From Diplosphaera chodatii (lineage: Eukaryota; Chlorophyta; Trebouxiophyceae; Prasiolales; Stichococcaceae): a stretch of DNA of 64,000 nt. The stretch lies in contig JAALGY010000019.1 of the NCBI GenBank assembly GCA_032358165.1, positions 62,001 to 126,000 of the forward strand, read 5' to 3'. Of the stretch, positions 9,862 through 22,698 are shown one piece after another. A program made the position numbers and the translations under genes. How positions within the stretch are numbered: position 1 is the first letter of the stretch; every line of letters begins with the position of its first letter. The notes under the pieces were generated by a model. It worked only from the letters and a program-made list of their open reading frames with translations. It was not told where the DNA came from and did not search any database.

Positions 9862-12800
9862 ATGGCACGTCGAGTCGGGCGTATTCTGCTGTACGGCGCC
9901 GGAGCCTTTGGGCTGGGGACAGCAAGTCTGGTAGCATACCAGACCTGGTCAGCAGATACCACGTCAGATGGCCTGGGACCACGAGCGCCGCAAATCTTTG
10001 ATCCAAAAGCCGAGGTGCCACCGCGGGCGGCGCAGCTGGCGACATTGCGGCAGGGCACGCGGGAAAACCCCTTCGATGTTCTCATCGTAGGCGGCGGCGC
10101 CACCGGCACCGGCTGCGCTGTGGATGCAGTTGCTCGGTGCGTCACGCGCATTTCTTTGGGGCGCAGACCAAGTGTGTATGCATGCACAGCAGTGCTGTTT
10201 GTAATTTGACTAGCTTCAGCGCACCACGTGGACTGGTTGCCAACACCTGCAAAACAAAACATGTTCCCACGCTCGTGGAGGCGCATGTGTGCGCAGGGGC
10301 CTGCGCACTGCACTGGTGGAGCAGCAGGACTTTGCATCGGGCACTTCGTCCCGCTCCACCAAGCTGGTGCGCCGCGACGGCCTGTGCTGCTAATATCTGG
10401 TGCTCGTCACCGTGCTGTGTGTGCTTCGTGCCGCAGTCAGGTCTACACTGCTTCTGAGTCAGCTTCCTCTGGAACAGGTGCACGGCGGCGTGCGATACCT
10501 AGAGAAGGCGGTCTTCAACCTGGACTATGGCCAACTGAAGCTGGTCTTCGAGGCACTGCACGAGCGCAAGCGGCTGCTGGAGAATGCACCCCATCTTACC
10601 AGTGCACTGCCAATCATGACGGTGTGGGTGAAGCCAGTAACATGGTCGTGCTGATGTGACTGCAGCACTAAAATCAAGTTTGCAACGAGCAATGTTCTGC
10701 AAAGAGGCTGATGGCACCACACACACAGGATCTCAGCAAGTGCTGCATATAATACCCAACGGCAATTGAGCTTGTGTCGGCCTGTGAGGGCTCTTGTCTC
10801 CGCCCTCATGCCTGGCAACTGCTACCCTGCAGCCATGCTACAAGTGGTGGGAGGTGCCCTTTTACTGGCTCGGTCTCAAGGTGAGGAGCAACCCACGAGT
10901 CAGTGAGAACTGTACCGAGTGCTGGTGCAAGGATACAGACTGCTCCGTAGCCGGCAAATGCTGGAAGTTTAGTCGACATTAGCCAAATGGAGCATGCGAG
11001 CCTGCACAGGCATATGACGCGGTGGCCGGGACACAAGGGCTCACATTATCACGCTATGTGACCCCTGCTGAGTCACGGCGGCAGTTTCCCACGCTGTCAA
11101 GGGCGCATGATGGCGGCAAGAGCCTCAAGGGCACAGTGAGTCATGTTCACCGTGCCATGCAAGGTTTCCATCATACTGATGTACAATCTGTGTGACACAA
11201 CCTGTCCATTCACGTCTGACCTGTGCCCACTACAGATAGTGTACTACGACGGACAATTTGATGATGCCCGGCTGAATGTCACACTGGCGTGCACTGCCGC
11301 CGCAGCTGGCGCAGCTGTTGCAAACCATGCCAAGGCAACACAGCTGCTGAAGGTGCTGCTGCAGATGGCTGTGGCATTGCACTCTGCAGCGTCACAATGG
11401 TGGCTGCATGGAGCAGCACTTGGAGATGTGCAGCAGTTTCAGTTGTGCACCACACTGCTGGTGCTCTGCTGGCATGCCAGCCTCAAACTTCCCGTCACTG
11501 ACAACTATAGATGGGTCTGAAGTTGCGAGGTGCAGGATGAGGCCGGGCAGATCATCGGAGCCGAGGTGCGCGATGAGCTGGATGCATGGGGGAAGCCCTT
11601 TCCTGTGCACGCACGCGTGGTCATCAATGCTGGCGGTCCCTTCTCTGATTCCATCCGGAAGATGGCAGATGAAAAGGTGCCAATGCCTTATGGCAATATC
11701 GGATGACATATATTCACATCGCTGCAGCTCATAGGCATACTACTACCTGCCATCTGAGAGATCACATTCTCCAGCAGTAGATATGATAGCAGCTCTCTAC
11801 TTGCGCCTGGCATAGTTATGGCTTTGCCTCATACCATCCATTGTGCTGCCTGTGAGATGCCTGCAACGATGGACAATCGTCTCAGCCCATGTTCAAACCC
11901 CATCACTCTGCACCTGCTATGCAGGCCGATGAGATGATCATGCCGTCAGCAGGCGTGCATGTGACGCTTCCAGACTACTACTCGCCTGAGCATATGGGCC
12001 TGATCGTGCCGAAGACCAAGGATGGCCGCGTTGTGTTCATGCTGCCCTGGCAGAATGCCACCGTTGCCGGCACCACAGGTGGTTTCCAGAGCCCTTTACA
12101 TTGCAAACAACTGGTGCATATGCAAAATTGTTGGTGCCATCAGCTGCACCTTGCTGTCGCTGCCTTTTTGAGCGCTGCAGCGAGCTTGAACTCTGCTACC
12201 TGCAGACAGCAAGACAGAAATCACACTGCAGCCACAGCCCAGCGAGCAGGAGATTCAGTTTATCCTGGACGCCATTGCCGAGTACCTCGATGTTGCGGTG
12301 CGCCAGAGCTGCCGGCACACAGGGGAATTGCTGTTGCAGCACCATCTCGGCACAGCAATTCGCTTGGTGCTAAGCTCCCCATGTCAGCAGCTGAGCAGAG
12401 CGAAACTTCGCCCAAAGGTGCAGCTGTGCTGCAGCTGGCAGTCATGCCAGTGGAGATCGGACTGTGGCTGACGCAGGTGCGTCGCGCAGACGTGACGTCA
12501 GCCTGGAGCGGCATCCGGCCCCTGGCGATCGACCCCAAGGCTAAGGACACGGCGTCGGCGCTGCGGGACCACATCGTTGTGAAGGACGACGACGGGCTGA
12601 TCACCATCACAGGTGCAATGCTGCTGTGTGCACGAACACTCTTTGCTGTCCCATAGCGCTGTGCTTTGAATGGCACTGGCAGTAGTATGATGGCCTGGAA
12701 AGCTCCTGTGAACCACTAGATTTCCGTCTGGAGATGTTCTTCGAGCCAGGTGCCAGGACACCATCACGCCCTGCAAGCCCTTATGCAATGCTGTCCTGCT

Positions 12801-14198
12801 CCTGTGGGCAGGCGGGAAATGGACCACATACCGCCTCATGGCGCAGGATGCCGTGGACGCTGCGGTAGAGTCTGGTCACCTGACACATGCAGGTAAGTGG
12901 CTGCCAGCTCTGCACGCTGTAAGCACTTATGATCAGGACGAGGCGCAGTGCACGGTGGCGCCCGACAGCTGAGCACTGCGCTGCAGGGCCGTGCCGCACA
13001 CCGCACGCACAGCTCCTCGGTGCAGCTGGGTACAGCCCTGCGCTGTTCACTGCGGTGGCGCAGAACTACACAGTGCCCCACCGTCCAGGCGCCATCGACA
13101 CCCGTGTCGCAAAGCACCTTGCAGGTGCTCTGCAAGTGTACACGATGCAGGCATGGTCGGTCTCGATCTCGTGAGCCAAACAAAATTGCAGCAACCCCTG
13201 TCGGCACCCCAGTGCCTAGCCTCTAAGGGCTAGTGCCAGGCCGTAAGCAGTGCCAGCGATTCGCATGGTGTTACCTGTGTATTGTTATGGCTCGCTCATG
13301 TGCAGATGCCAGATTGACTTACAGGCACACAAGCACAGCAGCTTTGCGTACACACTAAGAAGCAGTGGTGTGCTTGCACATGCTGCAGCGGCGTACGGCG
13401 ACCGCGCGGCACGTGTAACACAAATTGCCGAGCAGCAGAAGCTGGGTCGGCGTCTGGTCCGCGGCCACCCACAGCTGGAGGCTGAGGTCTGGACCCTTAT
13501 TTCCGTCTAAATGCTGCTCAGCCATGCGCCTACAGTACAGCTATTGCTGTGTTAAATGGGAGGTATGGGCTGACATGAGCTGAAATCATTGACAGGCCAC
13601 GGACGGTGCTCTGCTTGCAGGTTGCGTATGCAGCGCGCAGCGAGATGTGCGAATCAGCAGAGGACTTCCTGGCGCGGCGCACGCGGCTGGCTTTTGTGGA
13701 TGTGTCAGCTGCAGAGGAGGCGCTGCCAAAGGTGTGCAGCCCATGCACCGTGCATAAGCCGCGGCTGTGATGCATGAAAACGTGCATGTTGCAGCTGTGA
13801 CCTTTGACGATTGGGGTGGTCGAGGCAGTCGAACCTGCAGTGCTGCAGACTGCGGCACATGCATTGAGAGGGCTTTAAAACGAATGCATAGCATTACCTG
13901 AGCTCCTTCACGATTGGGGCTTTCTGTATTCTTGTGATGGGACCTGCAACGTGTTGGCAGTGCAGAAGCGTAGCATGGAGGTGTCAGTGGGCTTGACAAG
14001 GTGCCACAGGGGTCCCCACGTGTTTGGTCTTACCATTCGCAGGTGGTGGAGCTGCTGGCGGCGGAGAAGGGGTGGGGCCGGTGGCGGCGGCGGCAGGAGC
14101 TCAAGCGTGGCCAGGAGTTCCTCAACTCATTCCGAGCTGTACCCGGTCCGCCGCAGGTGCTGCAGAATACGAATATTGACAGTCAGCTCGCCCTGTAA
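9862..14198 (+). CDS. SDP6: FAD-dependent glycerol-3-phosphate dehydrogenase, mitochondrial
   Basis: Oxidises glycerol 3-phosphate to dihydroxyacetone phosphate and passes electrons to ubiquinone at the inner mitochondrial membrane. Fifteen exons: 9862-10136, 10297-10366, 10478-10621, 10833-10880, 11010-11135, 11236-11352, 11536-11676, 11925-12078, 12206-12297, 12477-12612, 12812-12892, 12987-13124, 13389-13486, 13621-13731, 14043-14198. All phases agree, giving 628 residues, the usual size. An N-terminal hydrophobic stretch (YGAGAFGLGTASLVAY) precedes the FAD site VLIVGGGATGTGCA (about residues 74-86). Other family blocks are DFASGTSSRSTKL, HGGVRYLEKA, VVINAGGPFSD, VAGTTDSKTEI and ITGGKWTTYR. 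The last exon's true end is less certain; a tgtaa lies just after the stop. The symbol is that of the plant orthologue. Confidence 0.93.
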
Positions 14199-15850
14199 CG
14201 TCATCCCCGCATGTCGCCAGCAGCACTTGCACCAAGCTGAATGGCGGTTGAAGGAGTGGCATTCAATCGCAGGGTGTGCCGAGCGGCGGGCCGTCACCAG
14301 AGGTGATTGCAGAGGCAGAGCAGGCGCCAGTTGCTGCTGGCGGCAGCTCTGGCAAGTGAGGCAACGGCAGGGGACCTCATGCTGCCCGTCAAGTTGGCCG
14401 CGTAAGTAGCATGGCTGGTTCAGGCAATGCGGGGTTGTAGCACGGTAGCAAGGCAGCAGATGTGGCTTTGCACATGCACAAGAGACCTGTGGCTGATAAC
14501 TGTAGCCATTTTGCCTGTGTATACTATCAAGCTGTACTTGTCACTTGTATGTTCAGAGGATGTTGGGGTTGCAAGTTTTAGTTTGGCGCCCCCCTACAGG
14601 GGGGGACAAACTCATGTGTATACCGGACCGAGTTGTGACGACCAGATTTCCGGAACGAATGCCAGAGCATAGCGTGTATTTGAGGAAGCGTCTGATTGCA
14701 ATAGCTGTTAGTCGCACAATAAACACCCAGTCAAGATGCTCGAGAGCGTTGACGCAACGCGGAAGCGGCGCGGTGCGGCGTTGTAGGTTTGGCTGTGGAT
14801 TATGTCAAACCGGCCAGGATGATGAAATTAGGTAGGTTTCGATGACGGGGGAGGGCACTGAAACAAGAGGCATTCGACTTCGATCAGAAGTCGTCAGCGT
14901 GATACAGCTGCAGCAGGCATGCCAATCGCGTTGAAACTTCACACAGATGCTTGCGGACGTCCAGAATGCACCTGAGATCAGCCTGGCAGCGTTTAGACAC
15001 AAGTGGGCGAAGTTGCCTAAGTACAAATCTACTGGTGCATTTATGCAGAAGCGGGGGAAGATGACGGCGCAGACTAAACCCTAGTTTTGCCCTTTCACAG
15101 CCGTAGGGCCAAACTCGCGTCTCGCTACTGCGAACGCCAATTGTTTGTACGGAAGCTGGAAGGGCTTTGGTGATTCAAAGCGTAATGACAGCTCAGCATG
15201 TCAGCCACATTGTGGGTTGTCAAGCAGGGTTGTCCGCTTGTATCGTCCTGTGGCATTGCTGCATACCGGTGTGTGCGACCACGAGGGCAGCGCATCATTG
15301 CCAGAGATCCGCCTCATCGTGTACGCCTCACATACAAACCGTGACCTGGTTGCGTGTAGACTTGAATCCCAGCTGTAACCAACTCTTGTCCTTGCATGCA
15401 TCAAGCAAATGTGGGAAAGGCAAGCAAGTCCACGCACGAACTAGAATCACATCCAATCATCTGTGTCCTTCTTGTGATATGCTCACAGAGCAACACATGT
15501 AAGGTGGTGGCGATCCAAGCCAGGTGAGAAAAGCCTTAGCAGAACAAGCGGCACGCTACTGCCTCTGTTCAGTATTTACGAGTCCAGATGTCCGTCCATC
15601 ATCACATGAACACCTGATCACTTTGCGACATAGGTCAGCATGTTGAAATAACAGGTGTTCACCTACCACCGGCCGCCTCTTCCATATGCAGGCCTTGACG
15701 CTGAGGTGCCTGAGCGTCTCCAGAGCTCACGCTACACATGGGTTACATAGCAGCTAGCAGCACGAGGGCACGCAGAGCGATCTGATGTCGAGCGTCTGAA
15801 GGGCTGCCGCTGCTGCGGCTGCGAGGGCCACCGCACGGCAGTGAGCCGGC
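14199..15850. other. Intergenic region downstream of GPDH
   Basis: No conserved protein segment was found on either strand in 1.65 kb. The left part is GPDH 3' UTR. The sequence ctaaaccctag near 15073-15085 resembles a plant telo-box. Short open frames here (for example 14545-14835 and 15167-15502) lack domain-like composition and are not supported. Confidence 0.45.
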
Positions 15851-18800
15851 ATGCCGGCCGCCATGCGCTCGCCGGCAGCAGGCTTCAGCACGCCTCCCAG
15901 CCACCGCACCGCGCAGACGTCGTATGGAACGCCAGGCAGTGGGCTGCGCTCCCCTGCTGTGAATGGAGCAGTCGGCGTGGGGGCCGCTGCATCGCGTCTC
16001 CCGGCGCTGCTCAAGTGGATAGTGCTGCTGTCGCTCATCCTTGGCATGGCGATGGTGCTCACCTGGATGCAGCCCGCAGGCTACGAGTCATCAAAGGTGA
16101 GCAGCCTGTAAGCAGGGTGGGGCCAGGAGCGCTGCAGGAATGCTGTGGCATGCTGTGTTGGGTCTGCAACATGCTGCTTTACATGGCAAGCCAGTCCCGC
16201 ATCGATCATTGCAAAGCTGTAGTGGCTGCCCAGACCGCTGAGTGCGGCAACGTGCAAGTCGCACACAACTGCAAATGCAGGCAGCAGCAGCGCTGAAGCG
16301 CTCAGGGAGGAACTTCCTCAATCCAACCATGGAGCTGGACGATGGCTCTGGCACAGGGTGGCCAGCATGTGTGCCTCAGGTGGGTGCAAAGCTCTTTCAT
16401 AACGCTGCATCCACCCCTGCTGCAGCCCGATGGGTTGGTGTGACTTGGGGAGGGCGCTGACGCACTGGTCCCTGTTGCTTGTGAGGCGATGGCAAGTACT
16501 GATCATCAGTCCTGGGCTGCAGGCGAAAGCCCGGATTGAGAGCATTGCAGCGGCCGATGAGTCTGCCCAGAGTTGGCGCAGGGCAGACAAGCATCTAGCA
16601 CAGCAGCAGACGAAAGACACACCACGCTCTATCGGCAAAGGCAATCGCCGGCTGATGCAGGTGCGAGCAATGAAGCGCCCAGCAGCCCACTCACTGCAAA
16701 ACCGCACACTGCTGCTGCTTGCTTGTCATGCGGTTATGGTGTCACATCATGGACCGCAGGAGGACAGTAGCAGCGCTGATAGCAGCTCCAGCAACGGAGA
16801 AGCAGCGGACAGCCCAGCAAAGGACGCAGGTGCCAGCAAAGCTGATGCGGATGCCCAGGGCGGCAGCAGTAGTGCCGACTCAGGCGTGGACCTGGGCGCC
16901 ACCGACGACACCGCACCACAGGACGATGCCGCCGGCAGTGGCGATGTGCAGCAGCCGCAGGTGGCTGCAAAGTTGTTGGCACATGGGCATCAGCATCATC
17001 TCCCGTCGTTGCGTGCACCACCTCGTCCTGCAAGATGTGGCCCTGCGGCAGGCAGCTCCTTTGCTCTCCTGTCAGACGATAGACCCACTTGCTGGAGGAA
17101 CATTCGCCATGACTCATCACATGCTGTGCATCTGAAGGCCGTGGAGGCAGCAGCAGCTGCTGACGAGGTGGCCTCGGCCGCTGGCACCTCGCAAGCAGCT
17201 GCAGCCGCGACTGCTGCAGCAAAGGCAGGGCACGATGGCTTCGATGCAGACAACGCGGCCACCGTCAGCACAGTGCAGCCGACCAGCGAGGCAGAGCGCC
17301 AGGCAGCACGGCAGCGACGGCAAACGGAAACGCAGCCATCATCATTGCTCGCCATCGTCACGGCCAACATCTGGAACAAGACAGAGCTGCTGCTGCAGTC
17401 TCTGACGGCCAACCGTGACGCTTTTGAAGTGCTGGTGAGCTGCTGTTGAACAGCACGGCATGGCGCATTGGGGATGTATGATTGATGCAGGCTCATGCCA
17501 CATCCATTACCAGAACAAGCACGCAGCTCGGCAGTTATCAGTAGCGCCAAATACATGGCAGCCATGTGATGAAGTGGTGTTGTGTGTCGGGGGATAGCAT
17601 GCTGCATTGCCTGCAGCTGGACTCGTGAGTTTCAAGATCTACGCTGCTGCTCGGTACAGACGCAGCTACACACCTCGAGACCCCGATGCATGATACAGAA
17701 CCTGTTCACCCAGGTGGTGGACGAGCTGAGCGATGATGAGACGCCGCAGCGGCTGCAGGAGTACGGTATCCGTATGGTCACGCCCCCCGAGCGCCTGGGT
17801 GTCACCTACAACTGGAACCTGGTGATGCTCGGACCCACCGCTTGTGCCTGCTGTAAACTGTTTTGTGCATGGGAGAACTTCCCACAGGTGGCTCCGACCA
17901 TAGGCCAGTCAATGGCAGTGCATTGCAAGATGGTGCCAAATTTGTGGTGATCAGCGTGCTGTCTGCCGTGTCAAACCTGCCACGTGCTGACGCAGGCATA
18001 CCGCACATGGCTGGAGACGGAGCACGAGTGGCTGTTCTATGTCAACAACGACGTGCTGGTGCCAGACGGCGCGATCGATGCCATGGCGCAGGCCATGACA
18101 GCTGAAGGTACGGCCCGTGTCATGCTCTCTGCTCTGACCGCCAGATCCACCTTGGGTCATTGCTGCAAGTACGCCCAGCACCGTACTGCAGACCAGACAG
18201 GTTGTGCAGGCCTGCGCAAAGAGCAAGGACGCCATCTTGCGGGAATGCAACACGGCACCACACCCTACCCACTTCGGCACATCGCCACCAGTACTCTTCA
18301 CGGCGACACTGATCGTCAGGGTGCGACCTGCACACACAGGCGGCGACTGCGACCTGGTCACGCCGCAGTCCACGGTCAAGGGCAAGGGGTACTGGGGCGA
18401 GGTGGAGGGCCTGGAGGTGCAGCTCCGACTGAACGCCAGCGGCGACGACTTCGTCAACAACCCGCTCAACTTCCGCCGCGTGCAGGTACGGATCTGCACC
18501 AGCTGCTGCAGCTTGAGGCAGTGATGAATATGCGATCACTTGCGCTGTCAGGGCCTTGCCATCTGCAAAAGCACCACTGCTGGGTGGGCGCACGGTAATT
18601 TTGCAACTCACATGCATTTCCCAAGGGAGCAGCACAGCGTTCAAAGTTCCAAGGGCCGCACCTCCGCCCTGCAGGACGCTCTGACGTGGGCAGGCTGTGT
18701 CGGCAGTTCAGCGGTGAAGGAGGAGCGCAGTATACACAAACAGCGGCCCGGCTTCTCAGGTGCTCTCACAGCAACCATTTCGTTGCAGACTTTCGATCAT

Positions 18801-19493
18801 CATTGGCCTGCGGTGAAAGGTGCATGACCCAAGTCACCTTTACATTCCATCAACCTCTTCCTCGTAGCATATGTGACCATGTGCAGGGTTTTTCTTTGGG
18901 GTGCGTCGCGCCATACAGCAGTGGGCGTACGACGAGGACAACCTCTTCGACCCGGCCAACCGGCTGTTTCAGCAGGAGTCGGTGCGATGATGGTTCCCTC
19001 TTGCATGGCAGAGCCGCCCAGCTCGAGTTGCTGAGCAGACCTTTCGACGTCTAGACTCATGCACAAGCTGCCAAGATGAATACGTCCAAGGTGTGCTCTC
19101 GCGGCCAAAGCTGAAAACGGACACATTGCCCGTGCAGGATCTGTACAAGCGGACGCAGGAGACAGAGGGTACCAAGAAGGCCAAGCTGTGCATGCACACT
19201 GGCACTTTCGTGTTCCACTTCAAAGGGTGAGTGTGGTGTCCGAAACCTTGTCTCATGACGGGCGTCCGTGTGAGTTATCTGTGTTGTCAGGGGAATTCCT
19301 ATCTGCTGCTGATTTCTGCGATGGTTTGTGTGAAATGCTGGTCTGTCAGTGATGGCTGACATGGCTAGTCAAAGGGTTGCTGGCTGTCTGCAGTTCGACC
19401 ATCCCCGGCGATGGGAAGGAACGAGCCAAGTGGCACATGGCGCCCAAGCAGGCACCTGCTGAGGCGCAACCAGAGACGCGCAGGCGGCGCTGA
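15851..19493 (+). CDS. GT2-like type II membrane glycosyltransferase
   Basis: Supported exons: 15851-16096, 16760-16960, 17138-17434, 17714-17821, 17996-18107, 18340-18485, 18887-18981, 19039-19226, 19394-19493. Pieces at 16281-16379 and 16523-16660 are tentative. The start ATG leads into a signal anchor (LLKWIVLLSLILGMAMVLTW) and a long Ser/Ala/Asp-rich stem. The GT-A domain starts LLAIVTANIWNKTELLLQSL, then VVDELSDDETPQRL, WLFYVNNDVLVPDGAID (NND, a DxD-type metal motif) and FFFGVRRAIQQWAYDEDNLF. It ends near LCMHTGTFVFHFKG. A Golgi wall or glycoprotein role is inferred; donor and acceptor are unknown. The junction 18485/18887 does not agree in phase, so a small exon is missing or a boundary is wrong. 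An alternative reading keeps 16430-17434 as one exon. Confidence 0.72.
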
Positions 19494-20254
19494 CACGTCA
19501 CTGGCGCCACATCATAGCCCTGCTTTCGTAAAGCACGTCAGATTGCAGCTATATCAGCTACGGGGAACGCCTGGCCGGCAAGGCGGGCACTGTGGAGGAT
19601 ATTAACATTCACCATCAGCCAGCCAGCTGTGTGAATTATGAGAGACTGTTGCCATTGTGTTCACAGCAATGCAGTGCAGCACTATATTGTGAATCATGTC
19701 GGTCCGGAGTGCGGCCGCCTACCCGAGAATGACGAAGTCTGGCAGAGGTTATTATGGAGATATGGTGATACTGCGACACCAGGTGGACAGCAGCGAGGTA
19801 CAGAACATATGTGTCGAGCGAGTCTGTCAGTAGGAATGACGAAGGTTGTGGGCACGCGTTATGGATGACCTGACACAGCCACACAGGGGCTACCAACACT
19901 CGACTCACCCATTGGCACCTCCGCTCATTAGCTGCCTAATCGAGATTTGGCGTCAACGATTAGCGTATGAGCCAGGTACGACTTTCAACTGCGCCAATCA
20001 GCCAAACGTCGAAGGCAGCAACAACTACCTGATACGTTTGTATTGCATCTTGGCGATCTGCTCGTTGGACTTTGGGGCCACAAAGCGCTTGCGGTGACTC
20101 AAGAGAAGCTAGGCACACAGGGACGAGAAGCGTACACCGTCGCTTGGCAGTTTCTGCGAGACGCAGAGGGTGCAATGACGAGCCCTGCAACACGAGTATG
20201 ATGACCGCAGGTCCTGGATCGATCCCACAGAGCAAGCATGCTGGTGTCCCTCGA
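19494..20254. other. Intergenic region, GT2-like to GT92
   Basis: The 760 bp between two tandem plus-strand genes contain the first gene's 3' UTR and the second's promoter. An open stretch near 20040-20180 has plausible composition but no start, splice context or domain that links it to either gene. Confidence 0.4.
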
Positions 20255-22698
20255 ATGAGGAACACCAGCGACACTGCATCTGCGATCGGGCTGCACCACC
20301 TCCGGCTTGGCAGCGCACGCTGTTCCAGTGCCACAGCGGCAGTCATCGTCAATGCTGTGGTTCTATCCGTTGTGATCCTGCAGGTGGCTACACGTTGCAA
20401 CAGCAGTACAGGTGCGGCAGTGCATGGGCGGAGCCCGCCCCTGTTGCAAAATGCCTGCGCTTGCCAACGTCAGGCCGCAGCAGGGTCGGTCTGATATTTG
20501 TGAGACTGCACGTTGGGTTCTGACACGCAGGTGTTGCACTGCATGGGCAACGTTCTGGTGCAAGCCGCCAGGGTAGTACTACCCTGCATTTCAGTCCTGA
20601 CAGCAGACCTGCAGAAGGGGCTTCAGCTCAGAAGCATGAGAGGTACCTCGCCATGTGCCTGGCAACTAAGGTGTGGCTTTATTCAGCATTCGTGTGCTGG
20701 ATCAGACCACAGGGTCTGCATGCCCTGCTTGACATACGTACAGCAAATCGTACAGCACAGCGTTATGTGGAACTGCTCGTGCATGGTTTATGTTGCTTCA
20801 CATCCTTGTGCAGGATCAGCGAGAGGATCTGAGGGAGTGGGTAAGCGCAGCCTGAATCCTGCTATCTGGTGTGTGAGCTGGCTACCTTCCGCCGTGCGCT
20901 GTTTCCTGGCTTTTCCACATCTTTGCGACTGACATGCAGGTTGGCCATCATTTATACATAGGAGCATCCACCATTTATCTATACGATCATTTATCAGGTG
21001 CCATTGAGCTGTGGATCACGGACACGGTTGCCGAGACTGATGCTGCCTTTTGCTGCGATGGTGACGGAGCAATCAGGCACAAATCCATATCTGCTCGGAT
21101 GTGTCCTACGCAGAGCCACCGCTGGACGAGATAGTGTCTGACTATATCGCTGATGGCAGGGTGGTATTCAACCGGTGGAATAAGACCCACGAGGAGTATG
21201 CAGCCGACAAGAAGCGCGACAAAAAGTGAACTGGGGTTCGATGTGCTTACATGTGTCATTTACCATGATACCTGCGTGTGATCATGCGCATATGCCTCGA
21301 TACAGTGTGCATCTGTCTGCAACCTTTGGAAAACAACCTTCTTGCACGGTGCACCTAGGGCGACGGCCACAGCACAGAGCGAAATCCACAGGCATTGCTT
21401 GAAGACATACGGACACAGGCACCAGTTTATGGGTGAGTGCTGATTCGGCTCTGCCTCGAAGCCGTCATTCCTGAGCAGCCAAAAGCAGAAACTGACTATC
21501 TGAAAATGCTTGCAGGTCTGATCGACACTGATGAGGTGACCAACATTCGGATAGCACACTGCACAGCTGCACGAGTAGACCCAGTTTGTCTGTGGTTGTG
21601 TGCCCACCACGTTCACGCTTGCCACAACGCCTGACTCTAGACACAGAGCGTTGATACGCCCTCCGAGGCATGTCAGAATGTTGTCATGTTTGCAGTACTT
21701 GGTGGTGACCGACAACAGCACCAGCGTCGCCGACCAGCTGCGGCACATGATGGCATGGGACCCTTTTGGTGGTCTGGCGGTGTTCTGGCGGTGCGCTGCA
21801 TGTTGGCCACAGCTTGCATGTGTGCACAGCAGTGATGTCGATCAGCGCTCGCGGGCGGGAGATCAAGCATTCAACTGTGAGGCGCGCAGGGTGTTTGGCA
21901 GCGGTGGGCATGAAAAGCGGCCAGCAGAGGGGACGCTCAAGGTGGTCTGTTCAGTGGCAATGCAAGCACAGCACTCTATGCATGTGTGGCACAACACGCC
22001 ACTATTGCTTTCAGCTGGATGCGCAGCTGCGCCTGCTCAGCTTGGTACTGCAGTCGTGCGAGCTCACCATAGATGAAACAATGTGCAGGGCTTCACAAAG
22101 TGCGCCAATGCCACGGCGAAGTGGAATCGCTCAGTGAAGACGCTTGCGAACACAGACTATGCCATCGGCCCTGCGGGGTGCGCTGCATTTCGTGGCTGCA
22201 TATGCAGGAAGATCACAGCACCAAACATGAGAAGCGCAGTCGTCTTGTCACGAATGTTTTCTCTCCTGTGATCATTGTGAATGGGGTGTTGCGGCAGGCA
22301 TCTGGCACAGCTCAAGCCGGGCGCGCCGTCAATTGTCACGGAGCATTTCCGTCAGGTCAAGGGCAACCATCCTGGCAACCCAACGTATGATCACATGGCT
22401 TTGCATCACTACCTCACAAAATCCAGGTATGCTGCTCAGTGTCACGAGTTGGAGTGAGGCGACATAAGCACCATATGATGGTGTGCAACAGTGTGGTTGT
22501 TGAGCTGAGTGTAGAACCAATGTCAGGGACAAGGTGCCGTAGGTTGGCGTCTGCTCATGCAGGGAGGAGTATGCGCAGAAGCAGCAACGCAAGAGCGGCG
22601 CCGGACGCTCCAGATCCTGGGAAGAATTTGATGAACTCCAAGAAGCTGCCATTTATGATTGCTCTGATGCGGGGGAGCGTTATGGGCCATACCCCTGA
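20255..22698 (+). CDS. GT92-family glycosyltransferase
   Basis: Twelve phase-consistent exons: 20255-20411, 20531-20670, 20814-20840, 20940-20997, 21114-21225, 21359-21432, 21516-21535, 21696-21790, 21890-21941, 22089-22177, 22298-22426, 22563-22698, encoding about 362 residues. Exon 1 holds a signal anchor (AAVIVNAVVLSVVILQVA). The domain opens with RYLAMCLATKDQREDLREWV and HHLYIGASTIYLYDH, the GT92 (former DUF23) N-terminal signature. SEIHRHCLKTYGH, LIDTDE (DxD), FGSGGHEKRP and ALHHYLTKSREEY follow; the HHYxTKS motif near the end is diagnostic. GT92 members include plant galactan synthases and animal galactosyltransferases, so galactosyl transfer in the Golgi is the best guess. The DxD lies on a 20-nt exon. 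Confidence 0.88.

Noticed and set aside
19076..19090. 15-nt micro-exon (MNTSK) in the GT2-like gene
   Set aside because: A longer exon from 19039 is in phase on both sides and yields a family-like CQDEYVQGVLSRPKL segment.
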